Below, in pieces: positions 51,777 to 60,340 of a stretch of 64,000 nucleotides of DNA. Position numbers and translations under genes: made by a program. The notes beneath the pieces are model-generated. The model made no database searches. It saw nothing but the letters and a program-made list of their open reading frames with translations, and was not told the DNA's origin. Where the stretch lies: positions 4,836,001 through 4,900,000 of the forward strand of contig NZ_CP011340.1 of the NCBI RefSeq assembly GCF_001278075.1, given 5' to 3'. Within the stretch, counting starts at the first letter, position 1; every line of letters starts with the position of its first letter. This DNA is from Streptomyces pristinaespiralis. GTDB lineage: Bacteria > Actinomycetota > Actinomycetes > Streptomycetales > Streptomycetaceae.

Positions 51777-53789
51777 GTGATTTCCACTGTCCTGGTCGCG
51801 GGCCGCGGCGAGATCGCCTGCCGTGTCTTCCGCACCTGCCGCCGGCTCGGCATCTCGACCGTCGCCGTCCACTCCGACGCGGACGCCACCGCCCTCCATG
51901 TGCGGGAGGCGGACGCGGCGGTGCGGCTGCCCGGCGACACACCGGCCGAGACCTATCTGCGGGGCGAGGCGATCGTCGAAGCGGCTCTGGCGGCGGGCGC
52001 CGACGCCGTCCACCCCGGCTACGGATTCCTCTCGGAGAACGCGGACTTCGCGCGGGCCGTGGCGGACGCCGGGCTCGTCTGGATCGGCCCGCCAGCCGAC
52101 GCCATCGAGGCGATGGCGTCCAAGACCCGCGCCAAGCAGCTCATGGGCCTCACCTCCCTGGACCCCGACTCGCTCACCGAGGACGACCTTCCCGTCCTGG
52201 TGAAGGCGGCGGCGGGCGGCGGCGGCCGGGGGATGCGCGTGGTCCGCTCGCTCGCCTCGCTCCCGGCGGAGCTCGCGGCGGCCCGCTCGGAAGCGGCATC
52301 GGCCTTCGGCGACGGAGAGGTCTTCGTCGAGCCCTACATCGAGGCGGGCCGCCACGTCGAGGTCCAGATCCTCGCCGACGCCCACGGCACCGTATGGGCG
52401 CTCGGCACCCGGGACTGCTCGCTGCAGCGCCGCCACCAGAAGGTGATCGAGGAGTCCCCGGCACCGGGCCTCGGCCCCGACCTGGTCGGCACCCTGCACG
52501 CACAGGCCGTGGCCGCGGCACGCGCCGTGGACTACCGGGGCGCCGGCACCGTCGAGTTCCTGCTCGCCGAGGACGGCCGCACGCACTTCCTGGAGATGAA
52601 CACCCGCCTCCAGGTCGAACACCCGGTGACCGAAGCGGTCTTCGGCATGGACCTGGTGGCCCTCCAGATCGCGGTCGCGGAGGGCACTGCCCTGCCGCCG
52701 CAGCCGCCCACCGCCGACGGACACGCCGTGGAGGCCCGCCTCTACGCGGAGGACCCGTCCTCCGGCTGGACCCCGCAGGCGGGACGGCTGCACGAGCTGA
52801 GCTTCCCCGCGGACGCGGCCCCCGGCGGCCCGGACCCCGCCGGCGACGCACCCCGGGTGCGGGTCGACGCCGGATACGCGGACGGGGACGTCATCGGGGT
52901 GCACTACGACCCGATGATCGCCAAGGTGATCGCCTGGGCGCCCACGCGCGCGGAGGCGGTGCGCCGGCTCGCGCACAGCCTCCGCCGGGCACGGGTGCAC
53001 GGCCCCGTCACCAACCGGGAACTGCTCGTCGCGTCGCTGGAGCACCCCGACTTCACCGGCGGGCTGCTCGACACCGCCTTCTACGAGAGGAACCTGGCCG
53101 AGCTCATCCGGCCCGCCCCGGGCGAGGAGCACGCGGCCGTCGCCGCCGCCCTCGCCCACGCGGCCGGCCGCGCGGGCCGGTTCGGCGGCGCCTGGCGCAA
53201 CCTGCCCTCCACGGACCAGGTCAAGGGCTACGGCGACCACGAGATCCGCTACCGTCCCACCCGGGACGGCGGCTTCGAACTCGTGGACCGGCCCGGCACA
53301 CGGGTCGTACGGGCCGAGCCGCACCGCGTCACCCTCGAGACCGACGGGGTCGTACGGCACTACGACGTCACCGACCGCGGCGACACCGTGTACGTCGACT
53401 CGCCCACCGGGGCGTACGCCCTCACCCCCCGGCCCCGCTTCACCGACCCCCAGGACCGGGCCGAACCCGGATCGCTGCTCGCGCCCATGCCCGGGACCGT
53501 CGTCCGGCTCGGGGACGACGTGGTGGAGGGCGCCCGGGTCACCCAGGGACAGCCGCTGGTCTGGCTGGAGGCCATGAAGATGGAGCACAGGATCGTCTCG
53601 CCCGCCTCCGGCACGCTCACCGCTCTCCACGCCGTCCCCGGCCGCCAGGTCGAGGTCGGCGCCCTGCTCGCCGTTGTCACGGAGACCGCCGCGGAAGGCG
53701 CCGCCGCACCGGTCGCCGACGCCGCCACGGAAAGCGCCACGGAAACCGTCCGCGAAGCCGCCCACGCCCAGGAGGACACCGCGTCATGA
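51777..53789 (+). CDS. Acyl-CoA carboxylase alpha subunit (biotin carboxylase plus biotin carrier)
   Basis: A 670-residue biotin-dependent subunit. The biotin carboxylase domain (about 1-450) has VAGRGEIACRVFRTCRRLG, ATP-grasp KAAAGGGGRGMRVV, YIEAGRHVEVQILAD and EMNTRLQVEHPVTEA. The C-terminal carrier carries the biotinyl Lys in EAMKMEH (about residue 600) and an Ala/Glu tail. It carries carboxybiotin to the beta subunit. GTG 51777 has GAGGA seven bases upstream. Its stop overlaps the acyl-CoA dehydrogenase start (ATGA). Confidence 0.94.
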   Translation: MISTVLVAGRGEIACRVFRTCRRLGISTVAVHSDADATALHVREADAAVRLPGDTPAETYLRGEAIVEAALAAGADAVHPGYGFLSENADFARAVADAGLVWIGPPADAIEAMASKTRAKQLMGLTSLDPDSLTEDDLPVLVKAAAGGGGRGMRVVRSLASLPAELAAARSEAASAFGDGEVFVEPYIEAGRHVEVQILADAHGTVWALGTRDCSLQRRHQKVIEESPAPGLGPDLVGTLHAQAVAAARAVDYRGAGTVEFLLAEDGRTHFLEMNTRLQVEHPVTEAVFGMDLVALQIAVAEGTALPPQPPTADGHAVEARLYAEDPSSGWTPQAGRLHELSFPADAAPGGPDPAGDAPRVRVDAGYADGDVIGVHYDPMIAKVIAWAPTRAEAVRRLAHSLRRARVHGPVTNRELLVASLEHPDFTGGLLDTAFYERNLAELIRPAPGEEHAAVAAALAHAAGRAGRFGGAWRNLPSTDQVKGYGDHEIRYRPTRDGGFELVDRPGTRVVRAEPHRVTLETDGVVRHYDVTDRGDTVYVDSPTGAYALTPRPRFTDPQDRAEPGSLLAPMPGTVVRLGDDVVEGARVTQGQPLVWLEAMKMEHRIVSPASGTLTALHAVPGRQVEVGALLAVVTETAAEGAAAPVADAATESATETVREAAHAQEDTAS

Positions 53790-54943
53790 ACGCCATCGAG
53801 ACCCAGGAGCACAAGGACCTGCGGGAAGCCGTCGCCGCGCTCGGCCGCCGGCACGGACCCGGCTTCGACCGTGCCACCCTGTGGGAAGAGGCCGGCAAGC
53901 TCGGCTACCTCGGCGTGAACCTCCCCGAGGAGTACGGCGGCGGAGGCGGCGGCATCAGCGAGCTGTCCATCGTCCTCGAGGAGTCCGGCGCGGCCGGCTG
54001 CCCCCTCCTCATGATGATCGTCTCGCCCGCGATCTGCGCCACCGTCATCGCCCGCTTCGGCACCGACGAGCAGAAGCGGCAGTGGCTCCCCGGCCTCGCC
54101 GACGGCAGCCTCACCATGGCCTTCGGCATCACGGAGCCCGACGCGGGATCGAACTCCCACCGCATCACCACCACCGCCCGCCGGGACGGATGGGGGTCCC
54201 CCCGGACGAAGTCTGGGGGAGGATGGATACTGACCGGCCGCAAGGTCTTCGTCTCCGGCGTCGACATCGCCGACGCGACCCTGATCGTCGGCCGCACCGA
54301 GGACGCCAGGACGGGCAGCCTCAAGCCGTGCCTGTTCATCGTCCCCCGCGACGCGGAGGGCTTCGGCCGGTCCGTGATCGACATGGAACTCCAGGCGCAG
54401 GAGAAGCAGTTCGAGCTGGTGCTCGATGACGTACGGCTGCCCGCGGACGCCCTCGTGGGCAACGAGGACGCCGGCCTGCTCCAGCTGTTCGCCGGGCTCA
54501 ACCCCGAACGCATCATGACCGCCGCGTTCGCCATCGGCATGGGCCGCTACGCCCTCGCACAGGCCGTCGAGTACGCGAAGACCCGCCAGGTCTGGAAGGC
54601 GCCCATCGGCGCCCACCAGGCCATCGCCCATCCGCTCGCCCAGGCCCACATCGAACTCGAACTCGCGAAGCTGATGATGCAGAAGGCCGCCGCCCTGTAC
54701 GACGCCGGCGACGACGTCGGCGCAGGCGAGGCCGCCAACATGGCCAAGTACGCGGCCGGTGAGGCGTGCGTGAAGGCCGTCGACCAGGCGGTCCACACCC
54801 TCGGCGGCAACGGACTCACCCGCGAGTACGGTCTCGCGAAGCTCATCGCCGCCGCCCGCGTCGCCCGGATCGCCCCGGTCAGCCGCGAAATGATCCTCAA
54901 CTACGTGTCCCACCAGTCCCTGGGTCTCCCCAAGTCGTACTGA
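53786..54943 (+). CDS. Acyl-CoA dehydrogenase with in-frame repeat insertion
   Basis: A 385-residue FAD-dependent dehydrogenase (AtuD/LiuA-like): AFGITEPDAGSNSHR is the FAD-loop signature, with GRKVFVSG, LNPERIMTAAFAIGMGRYAL and HTLGGNGLTREYGLAKL in the C-terminal half. Between DG and WILTGRK, at about residues 136-147, sits a Gly-rich stretch (WGSPRTKSGGG) encoded by a palindromic Streptomyces repeat (54191-54224), absent from typical family members. ATG 53786 overlaps the alpha-subunit stop. The catalytic region is otherwise intact, so activity is plausible. Confidence 0.92.
   Translation: MNAIETQEHKDLREAVAALGRRHGPGFDRATLWEEAGKLGYLGVNLPEEYGGGGGGISELSIVLEESGAAGCPLLMMIVSPAICATVIARFGTDEQKRQWLPGLADGSLTMAFGITEPDAGSNSHRITTTARRDGWGSPRTKSGGGWILTGRKVFVSGVDIADATLIVGRTEDARTGSLKPCLFIVPRDAEGFGRSVIDMELQAQEKQFELVLDDVRLPADALVGNEDAGLLQLFAGLNPERIMTAAFAIGMGRYALAQAVEYAKTRQVWKAPIGAHQAIAHPLAQAHIELELAKLMMQKAAALYDAGDDVGAGEAANMAKYAAGEACVKAVDQAVHTLGGNGLTREYGLAKLIAAARVARIAPVSREMILNYVSHQSLGLPKSY
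54191..54224. repeat. Palindromic Streptomyces repeat inserted within a coding sequence
   Basis: A GGGGGTCCCCCC...TCTGGGGGAGG palindrome of about 33 bases, in frame within the acyl-CoA dehydrogenase gene. It belongs to the same class as the elements at 19761-19797 and 19980-20016, normally intergenic. Arms are TCCCCCCGGA and TCTGGGGGAG with a five-base loop. Confidence 0.85.
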
Positions 54944-54985
54944 GAGACGACATTCTGGCCGTCCACACACGCCGAGGGAGCGCAC

Positions 54986-56572
54986 ATGGTGTTCCGCAGC
55001 AGTTACGCAGATGTCCCGGCAGTCGTCGAACCCATCCACGAGAGCGTGCTCGCCAGAGCCGCCGAGTACGCAGACACCGTCGCCCTCGTCGACGGCGTGA
55101 ACGGCACCACCGTCACCTACCTGCAACTGGACCTGTTCCACCGGCGGATCGCCGCCGCCCTCGCCGACGCCGGACTCCGCAAGGGCGACGTCCTGGCCCT
55201 GCACAGCCCCAACACGGTCGCCTACCCGGCCGTCTTCTACGGGGCCACCCGCGCCGGCGCGGCCGTCACCACCGTCCACCCGCTCGCCACGGCGGAGGAG
55301 TTCGCCAAGCAGCTGCGCGACTCCTCCGCCCGCTGGATCGTCACCGTCTCCCCCCTGCTGGAGGTGGCCCGCAGGGCCGCCGAACTCGCCGCGGGGATCG
55401 AGGAGATCTTCGTCTGCGACCAGGCGGAGGGGCACGTCAGCGTCCTCGACATGCTCGGCTCCACCGCGCCGGATCCCGACGTCATCATCGACCCGTCGAA
55501 CGACGTCGCCGCCCTGCCGTACTCGTCGGGCACGACCGGCGTCCCCAAGGGCGTGATGCTCACCCACCGGTCCATCGCCACCAACCTGGCGCAACTCGAA
55601 CCCGTCGCCCCGGCGGGCCAAGGGCACCGCATCCTCGCCGTCCTGCCCTTCTTCCACATCTATGGGCTCACCGCCCTGATGAACGCCCCGCTCAAGCAGG
55701 GCGCGACGGTCGTCGTCCTGCCCCGCTTCGAGCTCGACACCTTCCTCGGCGCGATCCAGGAACACCGCATCAACGGGCTGTACGTCGCCCCGCCCATCGT
55801 CCTCGCGCTCGCCAAGCACCCGGCGGTCGCCACCTACGACCTCTCGTCGCTGGAGTACATCCTCAGCGCCGCCGCCCCGCTCGACGCCGCCCTCGCGGAG
55901 GCATGCTCGAAACGGCTCGGCCTGCCGCCGGTACGGCAGGCGTACGGGATGACCGAGCTGTCACCCGGCACCCACGTCGTACCGCTCACCGCGGACGACC
56001 CCCCGCCCGGCACCGTGGGCCTCCTGCTGCCCGGCACCGAGATGCGCATCCTCGACCTCGACGGCTCCGGCCGGGAACTGGGCGTCGGAGAAGAAGGCGA
56101 GATCGCCATCCGCGGCCCCCAGGTGATGAAGGGCTACCTGGGCCGCCCCGACGCCACCGCCGCGATGATCGACGAGGACGGCTGGGTCCACACCGGCGAC
56201 GTCGGGCGCGTCGACGACGACGGCTGGCTGTTCGTCGTCGACCGGGTCAAGGAACTCATCAAGTACAAGGGCTACCAGGTCGCCCCTGCGGAGCTGGAGG
56301 CGCTGCTGCTCACCCACGAGGCGATCGCCGACGCCGCGGTCATCGGCGTCAACGACGACGACGGCAACGAGATCCCGAAGGCGTACGTCGTACGGCAGCC
56401 GGGCACCGAACACCTCAAGGAGGAGGACGTCCTCGACTTCGTCGCCGCCCGGGTCTCCCCGTACAAGAAGGTCCGCCGCGTCGAGTTCGTCGGCGCCGTA
56501 CCCCGCGCCGCCTCCGGCAAGATCCTCCGAAGGGAACTGCGGGCCCGCGAGAACGGTACGAAGGAGCAGTAG
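54986..56572 (+). CDS. Acyl-CoA synthetase (AMP-dependent, 4CL-like; AtuH-like role)
   Basis: A 528-residue ANL-family ligase: the AMP-binding motif LPYSSGTTGVPKGVMLTH, the substrate-binding FFHIYGLTALMN, the QAYGMTELSPGTH block, and the C-terminal catalytic Lys in PRAASGKILRRELR. It activates an organic acid to its CoA ester and so feeds the operon; the acid is probably branched or isoprenoid. GAGGGAG precedes ATG 54986 by about five bases. It lies 42 bases after the dehydrogenase stop. Confidence 0.93.
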   Translation: MVFRSSYADVPAVVEPIHESVLARAAEYADTVALVDGVNGTTVTYLQLDLFHRRIAAALADAGLRKGDVLALHSPNTVAYPAVFYGATRAGAAVTTVHPLATAEEFAKQLRDSSARWIVTVSPLLEVARRAAELAAGIEEIFVCDQAEGHVSVLDMLGSTAPDPDVIIDPSNDVAALPYSSGTTGVPKGVMLTHRSIATNLAQLEPVAPAGQGHRILAVLPFFHIYGLTALMNAPLKQGATVVVLPRFELDTFLGAIQEHRINGLYVAPPIVLALAKHPAVATYDLSSLEYILSAAAPLDAALAEACSKRLGLPPVRQAYGMTELSPGTHVVPLTADDPPPGTVGLLLPGTEMRILDLDGSGRELGVGEEGEIAIRGPQVMKGYLGRPDATAAMIDEDGWVHTGDVGRVDDDGWLFVVDRVKELIKYKGYQVAPAELEALLLTHEAIADAAVIGVNDDDGNEIPKAYVVRQPGTEHLKEEDVLDFVAARVSPYKKVRRVEFVGAVPRAASGKILRRELRARENGTKEQ

Positions 56573-56575
56573 CAC

Positions 56576-57307
56576 GTGACCATCGCCACCACCCACGAGC
56601 GCGGCATCACCACCCTGACCCTGGACTCGCCGGCCAACCGCAACGCCCTCACGGCGCGGCTCGTCGGCGAACTCACAGAAGCGCTCGGCAAATGCGCCCA
56701 GGACGAGGACGTACGCGCCGTCGTGCTCACGCACACCGGCTCCACGTTCAGCGCGGGCGCCGACCTGAAGTCACCGCCCAACCCGTACACCTTCGTCGGC
56801 CTGCTCCGGCAGATCGTGACGCTGCCCAAACCGGTGGTGGCCAGGATCACCGGCCATGTACGGGCCGGCGGCCTCGGCCTCGTCGGCGCGTGCGACATCG
56901 CCGCCGCCGGCTCGGACTCGGACTTCGCGTTCACCGAAGTGCGCATCGGGGTCGCACCCGCCGTCATCTCCCTGCCGCTGCTGCCCCGCATGGAACCCCG
57001 GGCCGCCGGACGCTACTACCTCACCGGGGAGCGCTTCGACGCGGCGGAGGCGGTCCGCACCGGGCTGCTCACCCTGACCGCGGACGACGTGGACACCGCC
57101 CTCGCGCCGCTCCTCGACGGGCTGCGCAGAGCCTCCCCCCAGGGGCTGGCGGCATCGAAGGAACTGGTCACGGCTAGGGTGCTGGAGACCTTCGACCGGG
57201 ACGCGGAGGACCTGGTCCAGCGCTCGGCGTCGCTGTTCGCATCGTCCGAGGCGCGCGAAGGGATGACGGCCTTCCTCGAACGACGGGACCCCACATGGGT
57301 GTTGTGA
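56576..57307 (+). CDS. Enoyl-CoA hydratase/isomerase (AtuE-like role)
   Basis: A 243-residue crotonase-fold enzyme: LTLDSPANRNALTARLVGEL, the oxyanion loop TGSTFSAGADLK and GHVRAGGLGLVGACDIAAAGSD with Glu in FTEVRIGVAP. It probably hydrates the carboxylated enoyl-CoA produced by the carboxylase. GTG 56576 has AAGGAG nine bases upstream, three bases after the ligase stop. It overlaps the TetR gene by 13 bases. Confidence 0.92.
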   Translation: MTIATTHERGITTLTLDSPANRNALTARLVGELTEALGKCAQDEDVRAVVLTHTGSTFSAGADLKSPPNPYTFVGLLRQIVTLPKPVVARITGHVRAGGLGLVGACDIAAAGSDSDFAFTEVRIGVAPAVISLPLLPRMEPRAAGRYYLTGERFDAAEAVRTGLLTLTADDVDTALAPLLDGLRRASPQGLAASKELVTARVLETFDRDAEDLVQRSASLFASSEAREGMTAFLERRDPTWVL

Positions 57308-57888
57308 CGCCACCGACCGCCAAGGCCCCCAAGCAGGACCGCAGCCGGGCCACCCGGCAGCGGCTGCTGGAGGCCGCGGTGGCGTGCCTGGCCGAGGTCG
57401 GCTGGGCGGGCTCCACGGTCACCGTGGTGGCCGAGCGGGCCGGCGTCTCACGCGGGGCCGCACAGCACCACTTCCCGACCCGCGAGGACCTCTTCACAGC
57501 CGCCGTCGAATACGTGGCCGAGGAGCGCTCGCAGGCACTGCGGGAGCTCCCGTCCCAGGACCGCGCCGCCGTCGTCGCGGCCCTCGTCGACCTCTACACC
57601 GGGCCGCTGTTCCGGGCCGCGCTGCACCTGTGGGTGGCCGCTTCCAACGAGGAGCAGCTGCGCCCACGGGTCACCGAACTCGAGGCGAAGGTCGGCCGCG
57701 AGACCCACCGCATCGCCGTGCGCCTGCTGAACGCGGACGAGTCCCGCCCCGGCGTCCGCGAAACCGTCCAGGGCCTGCTGGACATGGCCCGCGGCCTGGG
57801 CCTGGCCAACCTGCTCACGGACGACGCGGCCCGCCGGAAACGGGTGGTGGCGCAGTGGGCGGCGCTGGTCGAGGACGCACTCGGCTGA
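57295..57888 (+). CDS. TetR-family regulator (AtuR/LiuR-like role)
   Basis: A 197-residue TetR regulator with an N-terminal HTH (RATRQRLLEAAVACLAEVGWAGSTVTVVAERAGVSRGAAQHHFPTREDLFTAAV) and a long helical C-terminal ligand domain. As the last gene of the catabolic operon it probably represses the operon via the 18-bp palindrome at 47581-47598, released by an acyl-CoA. ATG 57295 lies within the end of the hydratase gene. A separate promoter is possible but not seen. Confidence 0.9.
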   Translation: MGVVTPPTAKAPKQDRSRATRQRLLEAAVACLAEVGWAGSTVTVVAERAGVSRGAAQHHFPTREDLFTAAVEYVAEERSQALRELPSQDRAAVVAALVDLYTGPLFRAALHLWVAASNEEQLRPRVTELEAKVGRETHRIAVRLLNADESRPGVRETVQGLLDMARGLGLANLLTDDAARRKRVVAQWAALVEDALG

Positions 57889-57948
57889 GCACAGGCCGCC
57901 GCACGGGGTGCGCACACACCTTCCGCGCGCACCCCACCCGGCCTGCGG

Positions 57949-59049
57949 TCAGCCGACGATGTCCTCGTAACCCGAGATCTCACGCGGGCTGCGGGCGGAC
58001 GGACCCACATACCGCGCCGAGGGGCGCACCAGACGGCCCGTGCGCTTCTGCTCCAGGATGTGCGCCGACCAGCCGGCCGTACGGGCACAGGTGAACATCG
58101 ACGTGAACATGTGCGCCGGGACCTCCGCGAAGTCCAGCATGATCGCGGCCCAGAACTCGACATTGGTCGCCAGCACCCGGTCCGGGCGGCGGTTGTGCAG
58201 CTCCTCCAGCGCCGCCTTCTCCAGCGCCTCCGCCACCTCGAAGCGCGGCGCGGCCAGCTCCTTCGCCGTACGGCGCAGCACACGGGCCCGCGGGTCCTCC
58301 GCACGGTAGACCCGGTGCCCGAAGCCCATCAGCCGCTCACCCTTGTCCAGGGCACGCTTCACGTACGCCGTCGCGTCGCCGGTCCGCTCGATCTCCTCGA
58401 TCATGCCGAGCACCCGGGACGGCGCACCGCCGTGCAGCGGCCCGGACATCGCGCCGACCGCACCGGACAGCGCCGCCGCCACGTCCGCGCCGGTGGACGC
58501 GATCACCCGGGCCGTGAACGTGGACGCGTTCATGCCGTGCTCCGCGGCCGACGTCCAGTACGCGTCGACGGCCTTGACGTGCCTGGGGTCGGGCTCGCCG
58601 CGCCAGCGGATCATGAACCGCTCGACGATGGACTCCGCCTTGTCGATCTCGCTCTGCGGAACCATCGGCAGACCCTGGCCACGGGCACTCTGTGCCACGT
58701 ACGACAGCGCCATCACGGCCGCCCGCGCCAGGTCGTCACGGGCCTGCGCCTCATCGATGTCCAGCAGCGGTTTCAGACCCCACACAGGGGCGAGCATCGC
58801 CAGCGCCGACTGCACGTCGACCCGGATGTCGCCGGAGTGCACCGGGATCGGAAACGGTTCTGCGGGCGGCAGGCCCGGGTTGAAGGCGCCGTCGACGAGC
58901 AGCCCCCACACGTTCCCGAAGGAGACGTGCCCGACCAGCTCCTCGATGTCGACGCCCCGGTAGCGGAGCGAGCCGCCCTCCTTGTCCGGTTCGGCGATCT
59001 CCGTCTCGAACGCGACGACTCCCTCGAGTCCAGGTACGAAGTCGGACAT
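57949..59049 (-). CDS. Citrate synthase 2 (CitA/citrate synthase-like)
   Basis: A 366-residue citrate-synthase family enzyme: SLRYRGVDIEELVGHVSFGNV (actinobacterial short-form opening), catalytic His in GPLHGGAPSRVLGMI, the second His in GFGHRVYRAEDPRA, and the C-terminal arginine regions. It condenses acetyl-CoA or propionyl-CoA with oxaloacetate; a methylcitrate role is possible. ATG 59049 has GAGGAG seven bases upstream; the in-frame start at 59106 is rejected. It is divergent from pdxH with an interval of 302 bases (59050-59351), in which no gene is seen. Confidence 0.94.
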   Translation of the reverse strand: MSDFVPGLEGVVAFETEIAEPDKEGGSLRYRGVDIEELVGHVSFGNVWGLLVDGAFNPGLPPAEPFPIPVHSGDIRVDVQSALAMLAPVWGLKPLLDIDEAQARDDLARAAVMALSYVAQSARGQGLPMVPQSEIDKAESIVERFMIRWRGEPDPRHVKAVDAYWTSAAEHGMNASTFTARVIASTGADVAAALSGAVGAMSGPLHGGAPSRVLGMIEEIERTGDATAYVKRALDKGERLMGFGHRVYRAEDPRARVLRRTAKELAAPRFEVAEALEKAALEELHNRRPDRVLATNVEFWAAIMLDFAEVPAHMFTSMFTCARTAGWSAHILEQKRTGRLVRPSARYVGPSARSPREISGYEDIVG

Positions 59050-59351
59050 CAGGCGGCTCCTCAAGACGTGTGCGACAAGACGTGTGACGCAAGGCGGGTG
59101 CGGCATACGGCGGCCGACGGGCAGGGTCGGTCACTCCGGTGATGCCCCGTGCGGCCGGTGGTCACCCAACCGCCGGGGAGGCAGGCACGATATCCCCTGG
59201 TGTATGGAGGCCACAGTGGCCGGACCCAAGATTTTGGCGGGTCCGGACGATGCGGGGAAGCGTGACATCCGGCACACTGCCCCATTTCCCCCGAGGAGGA
59301 TTGACGGCACTCCGTGCCGGGCAAACTCCGTCCCTGCGGCAGGATGGCACC

Positions 59352-60086
59352 GTGACCGACCACGCCGCCGCTCCCGAACCCCGTCCCTCGGACGTGACCG
59401 TCGCGGGCCTGCCCGTGCCGCACCCGGCAGAGACGGAACTCGTCGTCCCGGACCCCGCCGTCATGCGCGAGCAGTACCGCTCGACACCGCTCGACGAGGA
59501 CGCACTGGCCGCAGGCCCCATGGAACAGTTCGCACAGTGGTTCGCGGAGGCCGCCGCGGCCGCCCTGCTGGAGCCCAACGCGATGATCGTCTCGACGGCG
59601 ACAGCCGACGGCCGGCCCTCCTCGCGCACGGTGCTGCTGAAGCAGTACGACGCCCGCGGCTTCGTCTTCTTCACCAACTACGACTCGCGCAAGGGCCGCG
59701 AGATCGCCGCCAACCCGCACGTCTCGCTGCTGTTCCCCTGGCATCCGCTCGAGCGCCAGATCATCGTCACCGGCCGGGCCGCCCGCATCGGCCGCGACGA
59801 GACCGCCGCCTACTTCCGCACCCGCCCGCACGGCTCCCAGCTCGGCGCCTGGGCGAGCGACCAGTCCCGGGTGATCTCCTCGCGCGAGGACCTGCTGCGC
59901 CGGTACGAGGAGCTGTCCGCCCGCTACCCCGAGGGCGCCCAGGTCCCCGCGCCGGCGCACTGGGGCGGCATCCGGGTCGTGCCCGACGAGGTGGAGTTCT
60001 GGCAGGGGCACGAGAACCGCCTCCACGACCGGCTGCGGTACGTCCGCACGGACGGCGGCTGGCGCGTCGAGCGGCTGGCTCCCTGA
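59352..60086 (+). CDS. pdxH: Pyridoxamine 5'-phosphate oxidase
   Basis: PdxH, 244 residues: FMN enzyme making pyridoxal phosphate from pyridoxine or pyridoxamine phosphate. Family blocks include [50 protein letters not shown], and C-terminal [19 protein letters not shown]. The GTG at 59352 gives the usual length; CAGGAT lies six bases upstream as a possible -10 of a leaderless transcript. The in-frame ATG at 59139 would add a 71-residue atypical leader. A strongly structured region follows the stop. Confidence 0.95.
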   Translation: MTDHAAAPEPRPSDVTVAGLPVPHPAETELVVPDPAVMREQYRSTPLDEDALAAGPMEQFAQWFAEAAAAALLEPNAMIVSTATADGRPSSRTVLLKQYDARGFVFFTNYDSRKGREIAANPHVSLLFPWHPLERQIIVTGRAARIGRDETAAYFRTRPHGSQLGAWASDQSRVISSREDLLRRYEELSARYPEGAQVPAPAHWGGIRVVPDEVEFWQGHENRLHDRLRYVRTDGGWRVERLAP

Positions 60087-60114
60087 GCGGGCCGCGGGCC
60101 CCTGGAGACGCAGA

Positions 60115-60185
60115 CGACCCGTGGGCCTTGGTCCCTCCGTCCGGACGGAGGAAGCCGGCCGGACTTACCGGCGGCCCACGGGTCG
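60115..60185. terminator. Nested terminator-like structure after pdxH
   Basis: The outer stem CGACCCGTGGGCC/GGCCCACGGGTCG (60115-60127 with 60173-60185) is 13 bp and perfect; inside it lies an 18-base palindrome CCTCCGTCCGGACGGAGG (60134-60151). It would stop pdxH transcripts and, on the minus strand, transcripts coming from iscB or the candidate RNA at 60310-60115. Confidence 0.7.
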
Positions 60186-60244
60186 GGTGACTGCTTGGGT
60201 TTCGGCAGACGACTGCCGAGGTGCACAGAGTGCGACGGCAGGCG

Positions 60245-60283
60245 TCAGCCCGCAGTCACCTCGCTTGTCCGGTAAGAAATCAC
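60245..60283 (-). CDS. 12-codon leader-type reading frame (MISYRTSEVTAG)
   Basis: GTG 60283 follows the perfect Shine-Dalgarno AGAAAGGAGGTGATCC after four bases (about ten from GGAGG) and is read to TGA 60247-60245, giving MISYRTSEVTAG. Codons 3-5 fall in an 8-base segment able to pair with 60171-60164, which might couple translation and folding. It has no downstream gene to regulate in cis. It could equally be a by-product of an RNA whose function is the 16S complementarity. Confidence 0.35.
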   Translation of the reverse strand: MISYRTSEVTAG

Positions 60284-60340
60284 TTCCGGATCACCTCCTT
60301 TCTGAGCGTGCCCCTACGCTAAGCAGTCTCCGCGGCCGCA

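Larger units (their letters stand above)
60115..60310 (-). ncRNA. Candidate structured small RNA with perfect Shine-Dalgarno
   Basis: On the minus strand a promoter TTGATG (60344-60339), 17-base spacer, TAGCGT (60321-60316) should start RNA near 60310. The first bases include AGAAAGGAGGTGATCC (60303-60288), an exact 16-base complement of the 16S rRNA 3' end. Long-range pairings follow: 60260-60252 with 60194-60186 (9 bp) enclosing a perfect 7-bp hairpin (60219-60213 with 60208-60202), 60276-60269 with 60171-60164 (8 bp), and 60185-60173 with 60127-60115 (13 bp). No protein gene lies downstream on that strand, as pdxH is antisense. A stand-alone RNA or riboregulator is the best guess; no known family was recognised. 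Confidence 0.45.

Noticed and set aside
60087..60340. tRNA or attachment site in the structured region after pdxH
   Set aside because: The enclosed stems form branched shapes, but there is no anticodon arm, T-loop consensus or integrase gene nearby.
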